Position numbers and translations under genes: made by a program. Shown one piece after another: positions 41,206-49,610 of a stretch of 49,641 bases of DNA. The stretch comes from CANHBY01 sp031374415 (lineage in GTDB: Bacteria > Pseudomonadota > Gammaproteobacteria > Burkholderiales > Burkholderiaceae_C). The DNA lies in the NCBI GenBank assembly GCA_031374415.1, contig JANMGB010000059.1:1-49641 (forward strand), in the 5' to 3' direction. The notes beneath the pieces were generated by a model. That model made no database searches and had not been told where the DNA came from. It saw only the letters and a list, made by a program, of their open reading frames with translations. Every line of letters starts with the position of its first letter. Positions within the stretch are counted from its first letter, which is position 1.

Positions 41206-42231
41206 ATGGCCCGAGTTGACATCAACGCAATGACCCTGTGGATCACCGCCGCGGCGGTGCAACACCCGCACACCTTGCTGCAAGAGGTCATGGCGCGCAC
41301 CCACGTCACCCGCGCCACGGCCCATAAAACCCTGAAAAAGCTCGCCAGCCTGAACTGGGTGGTCAATGACGGCACGCCGCGCCGCCCGCACTACCGCCCG
41401 GGCTTGCTGCGTCAGGTGGTGCGCCGCTATGAGTTGCAGGGCTTGTCTGAAGATGGACCCTGGTCACAAGACTTTGCACCTTTTTTCACGCTGCCCGCCG
41501 AAGTCCAGCGCATGACGCAGCATGCATTTTGCGAGCTGCTGAACAACGCCATCGACCACAGCGAGGGCAGCAATGTCACCGTGTCACTGCGCCAAACGCC
41601 CAGCCAGGTGCAGCTGCTGGTCTCGGACGATGGCCGTGGCCTATTTGACAAGATCAGCCATGTGTTTTCAATTGGCGATCCGCACACCGCCATGCTGGAG
41701 CTGAGCAAAGGCAAACTGACCGGACAGCCCCTGCGCCACACGGGGCGGGGCTTGTTCTTCACCTCCAAGCTGGCCGATGTCTTTGACCTGCACGCCAACG
41801 ACGTGGCCTTTCAACACCGCGAATGGAGCCGCGCGGGCTGGCTGCCGGGCCGCGCACTGAGGCACCAAGGCACGTCGGTCTATTTTTCTATTGCGCTCGA
41901 TACCAAGCGCACCCTTGACGCCGTCTTGCAGTCGTTCAGCTTGAACGGGGCCAGCTACGGCTTCGAGCGCACGGTGGTGCCGCTGCGCCTGGTCTCGAAC
42001 GCCCACACGGGCCTGGAGTCGCGCGCGCAAGCGCGTCGCGTGGCTGACCGGTTGAATCAATTTCAGCGCGCCGAAGTCGACTTTGAGGGCATCCCCCATG
42101 TCGGCCACAGCTTTGTGGACGAGTTGTTCCGCGTCCTGGCGCTTCAACACGGCCAGACCGAATTGGTACCCGTGAACATGTGCCCCGCGGTGGCCGCCAT
42201 GGTTCACAGCGTGATGCCGCAAGGCGTCTGA
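41206..42231 (+). CDS. HTH - GHKL ATPase - STAS-like (DUF4325) regulator
   Basis: 341 residues with three parts. Residues 1-75 look like a winged-helix DNA-binding region (VTRATAHKTLKKLASLNWVV). Residues about 100-235 form a GHKL ATPase: ELLNNAIDH (Glu110, Asn114), the Mg/ATP-binding DDGRGLF (Asp141-Gly145) and HTGRGLFFTSKLADV (Gly180-Gly182). Residues about 270-341 match the STAS-like DUF4325 domain (RRVADRLNQFQRAEVDFEGI, GHSFVDELFRVL). No histidine phospho-acceptor domain or membrane segment is present. The design resembles anti-sigma kinases fused to their STAS partner, so it may be a self-contained ATP-dependent switch that binds DNA. The target is unknown. The start at 41206 is preceded by GAAAGG. 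Confidence 0.8.
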   Translation: MARVDINAMTLWITAAAVQHPHTLLQEVMARTHVTRATAHKTLKKLASLNWVVNDGTPRRPHYRPGLLRQVVRRYELQGLSEDGPWSQDFAPFFTLPAEVQRMTQHAFCELLNNAIDHSEGSNVTVSLRQTPSQVQLLVSDDGRGLFDKISHVFSIGDPHTAMLELSKGKLTGQPLRHTGRGLFFTSKLADVFDLHANDVAFQHREWSRAGWLPGRALRHQGTSVYFSIALDTKRTLDAVLQSFSLNGASYGFERTVVPLRLVSNAHTGLESRAQARRVADRLNQFQRAEVDFEGIPHVGHSFVDELFRVLALQHGQTELVPVNMCPAVAAMVHSVMPQGV

Positions 42232-42308
42232 CAGGCGCGTCGCTCGCGTTCGAGAGGGCATGCGTCAACAGGTTTTAAGATCGCCGATCCAACAGGCGAG
42301 GATTCGGC

Positions 42309-43091
42309 ATGACGGGCACCAACAAATGGCGCAAAGCAGGAAGAGGATGGTGGGGCCTGATACTGAGCTTGGCGTGCGTCCAAGCGGCCTTTGGCCAAGC
42401 CACGATCAAGCGCGACGGGCAATGGCGCGCGGCGCTGGGCGTGGGGGGCAGCGTCGCGTCGGGCAACAACCGCTCGACCAACCTCACCATGACGGGCGAG
42501 GCCGTGCGTGCCACCGAAAGCAGCAAATGGAGCCTGACCGGTCGCCTGCTCTATGCCTCAGCGGGCAGCAACACCACCGCTGACAATAAGGCACTGGGTT
42601 CGCAATACGACAAAGACCTCTCCCCCACGTGGTTTGCCTTCAACAAGGTGGAGTATTTGCGAGATCAGCCCGCCAACCTCAACTCACGGTTTTCCTTGAT
42701 TGCCGGGCCGGGCTTGCATTTGTTTCGCGACGACGACCACACCGTGGACGTATCGGCCGGCATGGCCTACACCATGGACCGCTACGTGCGTCCCAGCCTG
42801 GTGACGCAAAGCCTGCGCAACGAATACGGGCGTGCAGAGTGGATGGTGGGCGAGGACTCCACCCACAAACTGTCCAAGGATGCCTCACTGCGCCAAAAAC
42901 TCACCCTGTTCACCAACACCAAGCAAACCGGGGGCTACCGCTATGTGTTTGAAATCGGCGTCTCGGTGGCCATCAACTCGCGCATGAACCTGACCACCGG
43001 CTTCACGCGCCGCTACGAAAAAGACCCCGGCCTGGGCCTGAAAAACGCCAACGGGCTGCTGCTCACGGGGATTTCGTTCAAGCTGGATTAA
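42309..43091 (+). CDS. DUF481 outer-membrane beta-barrel protein
   Basis: 260 residues with a signal peptide (GWWGLILSLACVQAAFGQ). The mature part alternates polar and aromatic residues in strands: ALGVGGSVASGNNRSTNLTM, SQYDKDLSPTWFAFNKVEYL, LIAGPGLHLFRDD and ending in an aromatic-poor strand LLLTGISFKLD. This is the DUF481 (YdiY-like, salt-induced outer membrane protein) pattern. It is probably a small outer-membrane barrel of unknown cargo. It stands alone, 77 bases after the HTH-ATPase gene. Confidence 0.82.
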   Translation: MTGTNKWRKAGRGWWGLILSLACVQAAFGQATIKRDGQWRAALGVGGSVASGNNRSTNLTMTGEAVRATESSKWSLTGRLLYASAGSNTTADNKALGSQYDKDLSPTWFAFNKVEYLRDQPANLNSRFSLIAGPGLHLFRDDDHTVDVSAGMAYTMDRYVRPSLVTQSLRNEYGRAEWMVGEDSTHKLSKDASLRQKLTLFTNTKQTGGYRYVFEIGVSVAINSRMNLTTGFTRRYEKDPGLGLKNANGLLLTGISFKLD

Positions 43092-43145
43092 TCGGGCCCG
43101 TGCTCGAGCCCCTCTCCCGCAAGGAGCTATCGTATGCACACATCG

Positions 43146-43557
43146 TCATCCTGCATGAGCCAGACCCCAGCCGTATCGAATATTTGCCAGCACCTGTAGG
43201 CCGTGGCGCATGGTGATAGGGCCGGGTTTGCGCTCGCTGGCATAGCCCTTCCACCCGCCCAGCCGGGCAACAATCCACGCCGCCCAAGCCAGGCTGTGTT
43301 TGGTATGAGGGTTCTTTTGCTTGGCCGTCTTGCCTTCTAGGGCCTGTTTGTGTTGCCCTCGCGCGCCAGCGTCAGTTGCATCGTGTGCACCGCCGCAGAC
43401 AGGGCCAGAACCACCAGTCGCTCTAGGCGCTTGGCCTCCTCCACCAAGCTCGACTCAACATCTAAAGCTTGAATCTTGAGTGTGCGAAACGTCTGCTCAA
43501 TGTGCCAACGCTGGCTGTACCACTGCACACACTGCATCGCTTGCTCTAGGGCCTGTT
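43146..43557 (-). pseudogene. IS4-family transposase remnant, frameshifted
   Basis: C-terminal part of a DDE transposase. The first segment reads MQCVQWYSQRWHIEQTFRTL then KIQALDVESSLVEEAKRLER, which includes the catalytic Glu region (the Y..RW.IE motif). After a frame change near 43340 the second segment reads QALEGKTAKQKNPHTKHSLA then WAAWIVARLGGWKGYASERK. The N-terminal two thirds, including both catalytic Asp residues, are missing and no terminal inverted repeats were found. CAGGCCCTAGA occurs at both edges of the first segment (about 43338 and 43548), so short-repeat recombination may have caused the internal deletion. Confidence 0.8.
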
Positions 43558-43590
43558 ATCAAAGCCGTCGCCAGCCATAAGTTTGAACTA

Positions 43591-43900
43591 TGACCCCGCC
43601 GCAGAGAATTTGAAAGATTGATTTCACCAAAGCGAGCAGGTGGCGCATGGGCAAGCTGAGCTGCAGGGATCCAGTTCGCGGGAATAACGGGCCTGAGGCA
43701 GCATCCTGGATCACCGCCTGCGCGGGGATGACGTGCTGAGGGTTGTGCATGTCATCCCCGCGCAGGCGGGGATCCAGCGGCCTGCGTACAACGCCATTGG
43801 CCGCTTCACGCGGCTTGTTGAGAAATGCGGAAGTCAAGACTTCATCAGGCCGGATCAATAGGGCACCGCTTCCAACTTCTCAAATCCACTGAGACGGGAC
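43591..43900 (+). mobile_element. MITE-like inverted-repeat element, copy 4
   Basis: About 310 bp in the orientation of copy 1. The left end TGACCCCGCCGCAGAGAATT and right end ...AAATCCACTGAGACGGGAC are the diverged inverted repeats. The core has two palindromes of the CCGCCTGCGCGG type and an extra 55-60 bp not seen in the other copies. It lies between the IS4 remnant and the AT-rich methyltransferase gene, 195 bases before the latter. Confidence 0.7.
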
Positions 43901-44095
43901 TCCCATCACAGCGGGAACGGTTCTTGCTAAACGATCCGGCATCACCAGTTGCGGTCGTCAGCTGTGCTGGCCATCAAGCAGTTTTTCGCTGTACTCCCCG
44001 CGGGGCGTGGCTCAAACCAGGGTAACGGTTGGACCACGCCGGGTTTTCCACTGGCCTGCGCACGAGTGTGTGCCTTGCAACCAAGGATTTGAGTG

Positions 44096-45157
44096 ATGCG
44101 TACGAAACTTCCCCTCACGGTGTTGGGCTTGGGCTTGGGTGCGGCAGCCTATGGATTTTCCACCCCTGATCCATTAAGGCCCAAGAAGCTGCCTCAAACT
44201 CCAAGCAATAAGCTTTCAGATTCGCGCTCTTTTCAACGCGGATCCAAATCGACTCTGAAGACAATTTCTGGCAAGGACCGCATCCTGAACGACGACACCA
44301 AGAATCGCGCCTACAGTATGCAGTGGTTGCTTCGAAAATCAACCGCCTGTTTTTTTAATATCGACTGGAGCCGGATCAACAAAGAAATAGATCCTGAATT
44401 GGTGAAAAGGTTTACCGATGACAAGCTTCGTTCTCCAGCTTATTACAGTAAGGCGCTTGTACACGGGATGAGTCCTTTGTCTGCAGAACAAGCCCAGGCT
44501 GAAGAACCCTCGATGTCGATATTGTCCTTGGCATTGGCAAATGGTGTTTCTTTGTACGATTTATCATTGGAAATATTAAAGGGGCAGAATTTTATCGATT
44601 CTGATCGGCCTTCGCCTTCAACCGGTTTGCGTGTTGTCGATATTGGTTGTGGAACAGGGGCATTGACAAAAAAATTATTAGCGACGCATGCTGATCAAAT
44701 AGAGCGTGTGGATGGGGTTGATGCGTCGCCGCACAAGCTGGCAAATTTTTTTGAATCAATACCCGTGGACGATCGATCAAAAGTCAGCTTGCATCACATG
44801 CTAGGTGAAAATCTGCATTCACTAGAAAATAATAGCGCGGATCGTGTGGTCATCAGCTTTGTATTTCATGAGATGCCACAGGGTGTTTGCAGAAAAATAC
44901 TGAGCGAAGCCTGGCGAGTCATGCGTCCAGGCGGCACCATTCACATTGTTGATATGGACAATCAAAATCCCAGAATAAAAAATCTTGGTTCGACCAACGT
45001 CGAAAATTGGTTAATTGAACCTTATATGGACAGCTATTTGAAAATGGATATTCAGGCTATACTTTCAAGATTAAATTTTACAGACGTCCATCGAGTGACC
45101 TTGGAATCCCCGGCGCCGATTGCGGGCTTCACCGGGCGCAAACCCAGTTCCACCTGA
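44096..45157 (+). CDS. AT-rich SAM-dependent methyltransferase with exported-looking N-terminus
   Basis: 353 residues. The C-terminal half is a class I methyltransferase: motif I VVDIGCGTGALTKKLL, an acidic residue after the second strand (RVDGVDASP), ADRVVISFVFHEMP, and AWRVMRPGGTIHIVDMDNQN. The N-terminus KLPLTVLGLGLGAAAYGFS looks like a signal peptide or anchor, followed by about 60 Ser/Lys/Arg-rich residues. A SAM-using enzyme would not find SAM outside the cell, so it is either anchored facing inwards or a protein delivered to another cell. The coding region is visibly AT-richer than its neighbours, which suggests recent gain. ATG at 44096 has AAGGA eight bases upstream. Confidence 0.75.
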   Translation: MRTKLPLTVLGLGLGAAAYGFSTPDPLRPKKLPQTPSNKLSDSRSFQRGSKSTLKTISGKDRILNDDTKNRAYSMQWLLRKSTACFFNIDWSRINKEIDPELVKRFTDDKLRSPAYYSKALVHGMSPLSAEQAQAEEPSMSILSLALANGVSLYDLSLEILKGQNFIDSDRPSPSTGLRVVDIGCGTGALTKKLLATHADQIERVDGVDASPHKLANFFESIPVDDRSKVSLHHMLGENLHSLENNSADRVVISFVFHEMPQGVCRKILSEAWRVMRPGGTIHIVDMDNQNPRIKNLGSTNVENWLIEPYMDSYLKMDIQAILSRLNFTDVHRVTLESPAPIAGFTGRKPSST

Positions 45158-45195
45158 TACGCGGGGCGCTCCGACCCCTTTCCCAATGGCGTTCC

Positions 45196-46623
45196 TCAAC
45201 GGACCTGACACACCTTGAGCATGTTGGTGCCGCCGGGGTAGCCCATGGGCTCGCCGCAGGTGATGGCGTAGGTGTCGCCCGGCTTGAGGACGCCGCGCTC
45301 CACCAGCATGGCCTCGGCGTGAACCAGGGCTTGATCGCGCTCGCTGAAGTTGGGCATCAAGAGGGGGCGCACGTTGCGGTACAGCGCCATCTTGCGCTGA
45401 CTGAAGACTTGCGAGGTCAAACCATAAATGGGCACGTGAATTTTGTAGCGGCTCATCCATAGGGCGGTCGAGCCTGAGTCGGTCAGCGCCAAAATGGCCT
45501 TGCAGCCCAGGTGATAGGCGGTGAACAAGGCCGCCATCGCAATCGATTGGTCAATGCGGCCAAAGGTCTTGTTGCTGAAGTCGGCGTCCAGCGAGACCTC
45601 TTCGGCGCGCTCGGCGGCCACGCACACGCTGGCCATCATCTCAACCGTCTCGATGGGGTATTTGCCGGCTGCGGTTTCGGCACTGAGCATCACCGCATCG
45701 GTGCCATCGAGCACCGCATTGGCCACATCGCTGACCTCGGCCCGCGTGGGCACGGGGTTGACGATCATGGACTCCATCATCTGCGTGGCGGTGATGACGA
45801 TGCGGTCGAGCTCGCGGGCCATTTTGATCATGCGCTTTTGCAAGGCCGGCACGGCGGCGTTGCCCACCTCGACGGCCAAATCGCCGCGCGCCACCATGAT
45901 GCCGTCGCTGGCTTTGAGAATGCTCTCGAGCACCGGAATGGCCTCGCTGCGCTCAATTTTGGCGATCAGCGCAGGCTTGTGGCGCCAAGCCTCACCGGCC
46001 ACATTGGCCAGCTGACGCGCCATCTCCATGTCGGTCGCGCTTTTGGGAAAGCTCACGGCCAGGTACTCACATTGAAAGCTCATCGCCGTTTTGATGTCTT
46101 CCATGTCTTTGGCCGTCAATGCGGGGGCCGTCAAACCGCCCCCGGCTTTGTTGATGCCTTTGTTGTTGGACAGCTCGCCGCCGATCACCACCGTGGTGTG
46201 CACGGCGTCACCGCGCACGGCATCGACCGTCAGCTTGAGCAAACCGTCGTTGAGCAGCAGGGTATCGCCGGGGCGCACGTCGCGCGGCAACTCTTTGTAG
46301 TCCAGGCCGACGCGCTCGTTGTTGCCCAAGGTGGGCTGGGTGTCGAGGATGAATGACTGGCCGGGCGTGAGCTCAGTTTTGCCATTTTCAAACTTACCGA
46401 CGCGAATTTTGGGGCCCTGCAAGTCGGCCATGATGGCCACTTCCTTGCCCACCTGTTGCGCCACCTCGCGAACCAACTTGGCCCGGTCGATGTGGTCTTG
46501 GGCTTTGCCGTGCGAGAAGTTCAGCCGCACCACATCCACCCCCGCTCGCAACATGGCCGCCAACACCTCGGGTGAGCTGGACGCAGGGCCCAGGGTGGCA
46601 ACGATTTTGGTGGCGCGGGGCAT
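45196..46623 (-). CDS. pyk: Pyruvate kinase
   Basis: 475 residues. Seen: ATKIVATLGPASSSPEVLAA at the N-terminus, VVRLNFSHGKAQDH (substrate and K+ sites), ADLQGPKIRVG, KIERSEAIPVLESIL (the active-site Lys/Glu region), MVARGDLAVEVG (metal site), TATQMMESM and SAETAAGKYPIETV. It makes pyruvate and ATP from phosphoenolpyruvate and ADP. It lies 121 bases downstream of pgk on the same strand, consistent with a glycolytic unit. Confidence 0.96.
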   Translation of the reverse strand: MPRATKIVATLGPASSSPEVLAAMLRAGVDVVRLNFSHGKAQDHIDRAKLVREVAQQVGKEVAIMADLQGPKIRVGKFENGKTELTPGQSFILDTQPTLGNNERVGLDYKELPRDVRPGDTLLLNDGLLKLTVDAVRGDAVHTTVVIGGELSNNKGINKAGGGLTAPALTAKDMEDIKTAMSFQCEYLAVSFPKSATDMEMARQLANVAGEAWRHKPALIAKIERSEAIPVLESILKASDGIMVARGDLAVEVGNAAVPALQKRMIKMARELDRIVITATQMMESMIVNPVPTRAEVSDVANAVLDGTDAVMLSAETAAGKYPIETVEMMASVCVAAERAEEVSLDADFSNKTFGRIDQSIAMAALFTAYHLGCKAILALTDSGSTALWMSRYKIHVPIYGLTSQVFSQRKMALYRNVRPLLMPNFSERDQALVHAEAMLVERGVLKPGDTYAITCGEPMGYPGGTNMLKVCQVR

Positions 46624-46744
46624 GGGCAGAACTCCAGAGTGTGGGAGGTCTGATTATTGGGCCAGCGGGGAGCCTTTGATGCAAAAAATATTAGGGCCTG
46701 TTCGGACACTCCCCCAACCGCTTTGTCCCGCAGGCCTCAAAGAA

Positions 46745-47938
46745 TCAACCCGCCGCGCGCTTTTGCAAAATCTCAAACGCCGGCAGGGTCTTGCCTTCGA
46801 GCACTTCGAGGAAGGCCCCCCCGCCCGTCGAGATATAGCCCACGTCTTTTTCGATGCCGTATTTGGCAATGGCCGCCAAGGTGTCGCCGCCACCCGCGAT
46901 GCTGAACGCGGGCGAGTGCGCAATGGCGGCCGCCAAGGTGCGCGTGCCGCCGGCGAATTGGTCGTACTCGAACACGCCCATGGGGCCGTTCCAGACGATG
47001 GTGCCCGCCCGGGCAATGATGCCGGCCAACTCCGCCGCCGTGCGGGGCCCGATGTCCAAGATCAAATCATCCGGCTGCACGTCTTCAGCAGCAACCTTGT
47101 TGGCCCGCGCAATCGCTGAAAATTCATTGGCCACCACGACGTCACTGGGGATGGGCACCGCCGCACCACGCGCGGCCATCATGTCCATGATGGCCTGCGC
47201 TTCGTCAACCAAGCTGGGCTCGGCCAACGACTTGCCAATGGGCAACCCCTTGGCCAGCATGAAGGTGTTGGCGATGCCGCCCCCCACGATGAGTTGGTCT
47301 ACATTGGCCGCCAGGGCTTTCAAGATCGAGAGTTTGGAGCTGACCTTGGAGCCCGCCACAATGGCCACCAGCGGGCGCTTGGGATGGCTCAGTGCTTTGC
47401 TGATGGCATCAATCTCCGCCGCCAACAGGGGCCCGGCACACGCCACCTTGGCAAACTGCGCGATGCCGTAGGTGGAGGCCTCTGCCCGGTGGGCGGTGCC
47501 AAACGCGTCGTGCACAAAGATGTCGCACAAGGCGGCCATCTTGCGCGACAGGGCCTCGTCGTTCTTTTTCTCGCCTTTGTTAAGCCGGCAGTTCTCAAGC
47601 AACACGATGTGTCCGGGCTCGACCTGCACGCCGTCGACCCACTTGGCGATCAAGGGCACGGGGCGGCCCAACAACTCGGCCAGACGCTGCGCCACAGGGC
47701 TCAGAGAATCAGCGGGCTTGAATTCACCTTCGGTCGGCCGGCCCAGGTGCGAGGTCACCATCACGGCAGCCCCAGCTTTCAAAGCCAGCTCAATGCAGGG
47801 CAGCGAAGCGCGGATGCGGGTGTCTTCGGTGATGCGGCCGGCATCGTCTTGGGGCACGTTGAGGTCAGCGCGGATGAACACACGTTGGCCAGCCACTTTG
47901 CCTTGGGCCACGAGGTCTTGAAATCGGATAACGTTCAT
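46745..47938 (-). CDS. pgk: Phosphoglycerate kinase
   Basis: 397 residues. RVFIRADLNVPQDDAGRITE, MVTSHLGRPTEGEF, VLLENCRLNKGEKKND and IVAGSKVSSKLSILKAL are the substrate- and hinge-region signatures, and WNGPMGVFEYDQFAGGT with SIAGGGDTLAAI is the nucleotide site. It transfers phosphate from 1,3-bisphosphoglycerate to ADP. One usual motif, GGAKVSSK/DK, reads AGSKVSSK here. It is first in the pgk-pyk pair. Confidence 0.96.
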   Translation of the reverse strand: MNVIRFQDLVAQGKVAGQRVFIRADLNVPQDDAGRITEDTRIRASLPCIELALKAGAAVMVTSHLGRPTEGEFKPADSLSPVAQRLAELLGRPVPLIAKWVDGVQVEPGHIVLLENCRLNKGEKKNDEALSRKMAALCDIFVHDAFGTAHRAEASTYGIAQFAKVACAGPLLAAEIDAISKALSHPKRPLVAIVAGSKVSSKLSILKALAANVDQLIVGGGIANTFMLAKGLPIGKSLAEPSLVDEAQAIMDMMAARGAAVPIPSDVVVANEFSAIARANKVAAEDVQPDDLILDIGPRTAAELAGIIARAGTIVWNGPMGVFEYDQFAGGTRTLAAAIAHSPAFSIAGGGDTLAAIAKYGIEKDVGYISTGGGAFLEVLEGKTLPAFEILQKRAAG

Positions 47939-48237
47939 AGGGATAGGGGGGTGATGTCAAAGAAATGCTCGGCCGCAAACTTGCCAGCCCAAGCCGCTAT
48001 TTGACCAGGAAACGCGGTCTGCACGGTTCTACTGGGCTGTCGGGCATGCCATGCTCATGAAAGGGGTGCGTGCCGAAGCACCTCTGATGAGAAATGCGAC
48101 TTGCGCCACCGGATCTCGCCTCAAGGGGGTCGGGGCGAGGTGCGGGCATACCGACCGCCTCCGTCGCCTTGCTATGGCCAGCAAGATCTTGATCTTTAGC
48201 TCAAACTCCCATCACGCCCCCCACATCGAGCCCCCCC
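47939..48237. other. Intergenic region between pgk and the MFS gene
   Basis: About 299 bases separating two divergently transcribed genes. No coding sequence, clear promoter hexamers or strong hairpin was seen. It must contain the promoters of pgk and of the transporter. Confidence 0.35.
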
Positions 48238-49491
48238 ATGAGCGTATTGCCCGCCCAGCCAGCCCCCCCATCCACACACCAAGACGCCACCACCATCGGC
48301 CTGATCGGGTTGGCACACGGCACCTCGCATTTTTTCCATTTGTTGTTGCCGCCCCTGTTCCCCTTTTTCATCCGCGACTTTGGGCTGAGTTACTCGGAGC
48401 TGGGTTTGTTGGTCAGCATGTTCTTCGTCATCTCGGGCTCGGGTCAGGCGGCGGCGGGGTTTTTGGTGGACCGCATCGGCGCTCGGCCGGTGTTGTTTGC
48501 CGCGATGGCTTGTTTTGCGCTGGCTGGTTTGGCCACCGCCGTCGCACCGGGTTATGGCGGCTTGATGCTGGCCGCGGCGCTCGCGGGTTTGGGCAATGCC
48601 CCGTTTCACCCAGCCGACTTCACCATTTTGAACAAGCGCGTTTCTGCACCTCGCTTGGGTCATGCGTTTTCTGTGCACGGCATCGCGGGCAATTTGGGCT
48701 GGGCGGCAGCGCCTGTTTTTCTCACGAGTTTGGCCGCCGCGAGCGGGTCGTGGCGGGTGGCAGCGGCTTGCGCCAGTGGCGTGGCGCTGGCCGTGCTTGC
48801 CGTGCTGTGGATCAACCGGGCTTTGATCAATGACCGCGTGAGTCCCACGACGACCGAGGGAAAAGCCGGCGCACCCCGCCCCACCCCGTCCGCGCCCGAG
48901 CATCCCATGGCCTTTTTGAGGTTGCCCTCGGTATGGCTGTGTTTCTCCTTCTTCTTTTGGTCGACCTGCTCGCTGAGCGCGATTCAAGGCTTCGCCAGCC
49001 CTGCTTTGCACACGCTGTTTGGCTTGCCGTTGGCAGTCACGGCCTGGGTGGTGACCGGCTACATGCTGTGCAGTGCGGCAGGCATGGTGGTGGGCGGCTT
49101 TTGGGTGGCGCGCGCTGAGCGGTTAGAGCGGCTGATCGGCGCCGGTTTGCTGGCATCGGCCTTGGCCCTGTGTGGGGCGGCCAGCGGCTGGTTGCCGGGC
49201 TTGCTGGCGGCGTGTTTGACGGCGTTGGCGGGGTTCGGCGCGGGTTTGGCCGGCCCCTCGCGTGACATGCTCATCAAGCGCGCCGCGCCCCCTGGGGCCA
49301 CCGGTCGCGTTTACGGCGCTGTGTACTCCGGGCTGGACCTTGGTTTTGCCGTGGCGTCTCCAGTGTTCGGCTATTTGCTCGACCACGGCTGGGCTGCGAG
49401 CATTTTTTATGGCGCAGCCGTGACGCTGGTCATGGGGGTGGTCTCAGCGAACCTGGTGGGCAGGCTGAGCACCAGCCTTCGTCCCTCCTGA
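48238..49491 (+). CDS. Major facilitator superfamily transporter
   Basis: 417 residues with about 12 predicted membrane helices. The segment GLIGLAHGTSHFFHLLLPPL near the N-terminus and SQLGLLVSMF-like SYSELGLLVSMFFVISGSGQ, then GFLVDRIGARPVLF between helices 2 and 3 (the MFS signature loop) are visible. The N-terminal pattern is reminiscent of the fosmidomycin-resistance-like branch, but the substrate cannot be read from the sequence. It is divergent from pgk and stands alone. Confidence 0.85.
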   Translation: MSVLPAQPAPPSTHQDATTIGLIGLAHGTSHFFHLLLPPLFPFFIRDFGLSYSELGLLVSMFFVISGSGQAAAGFLVDRIGARPVLFAAMACFALAGLATAVAPGYGGLMLAAALAGLGNAPFHPADFTILNKRVSAPRLGHAFSVHGIAGNLGWAAAPVFLTSLAAASGSWRVAAACASGVALAVLAVLWINRALINDRVSPTTTEGKAGAPRPTPSAPEHPMAFLRLPSVWLCFSFFFWSTCSLSAIQGFASPALHTLFGLPLAVTAWVVTGYMLCSAAGMVVGGFWVARAERLERLIGAGLLASALALCGAASGWLPGLLAACLTALAGFGAGLAGPSRDMLIKRAAPPGATGRVYGAVYSGLDLGFAVASPVFGYLLDHGWAASIFYGAAVTLVMGVVSANLVGRLSTSLRPS

Positions 49492-49537
49492 ATCGACATC
49501 CCCACCGAATGCGCGGGGGGCTCCATCCATTGCGGTA

Positions 49538-49552
49538 GGCCGCGAAGCGGCC
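49538..49552. repeat. Short perfect hairpin GGCCGC-GAA-GCGGCC
   Basis: A six-base-pair stem with a three-base loop lies 46 bases after the transporter stop. It may help to end its transcript, though no T-run follows. Confidence 0.35.
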
Positions 49553-49592
49553 CAGAGGCGAAGCCGACCGGATTGGGTGGGGGGGATAGCGC

Positions 49593-49609
49593 GCCGTCCG
49601 CAGGACGGC
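49593..49609 (-). terminator. Hairpin after the gene entering from the right edge
   Basis: GCCGTCC, a GCA loop and GGACGGC form a perfect seven-base-pair stem. On the minus strand it begins one base after the TGA stop of the partial gene at the window edge. No T-run follows, so it may be a Rho-independent terminator of reduced strength. Confidence 0.4.
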
Positions 49610-49610
49610 T

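Noticed and set aside
34264..46705. Recurring AGGGCCTG octamer (34265, 36342, 43338, 43548, 46693) as a possible insertion-sequence end
   Set aside because: Several occurrences lie in coding-like sequence (Gln-Ala-Leu codons) and one is half of a hairpin; no paired ends at constant distance were found.
46624..46744. pgk-pyk spacer as a regulatory RNA or riboswitch
   Set aside because: Only a weak long-range GGCCTG/CAGGCC pairing followed by TAATATTTTTT on the minus strand was seen; not enough to call a structured element.
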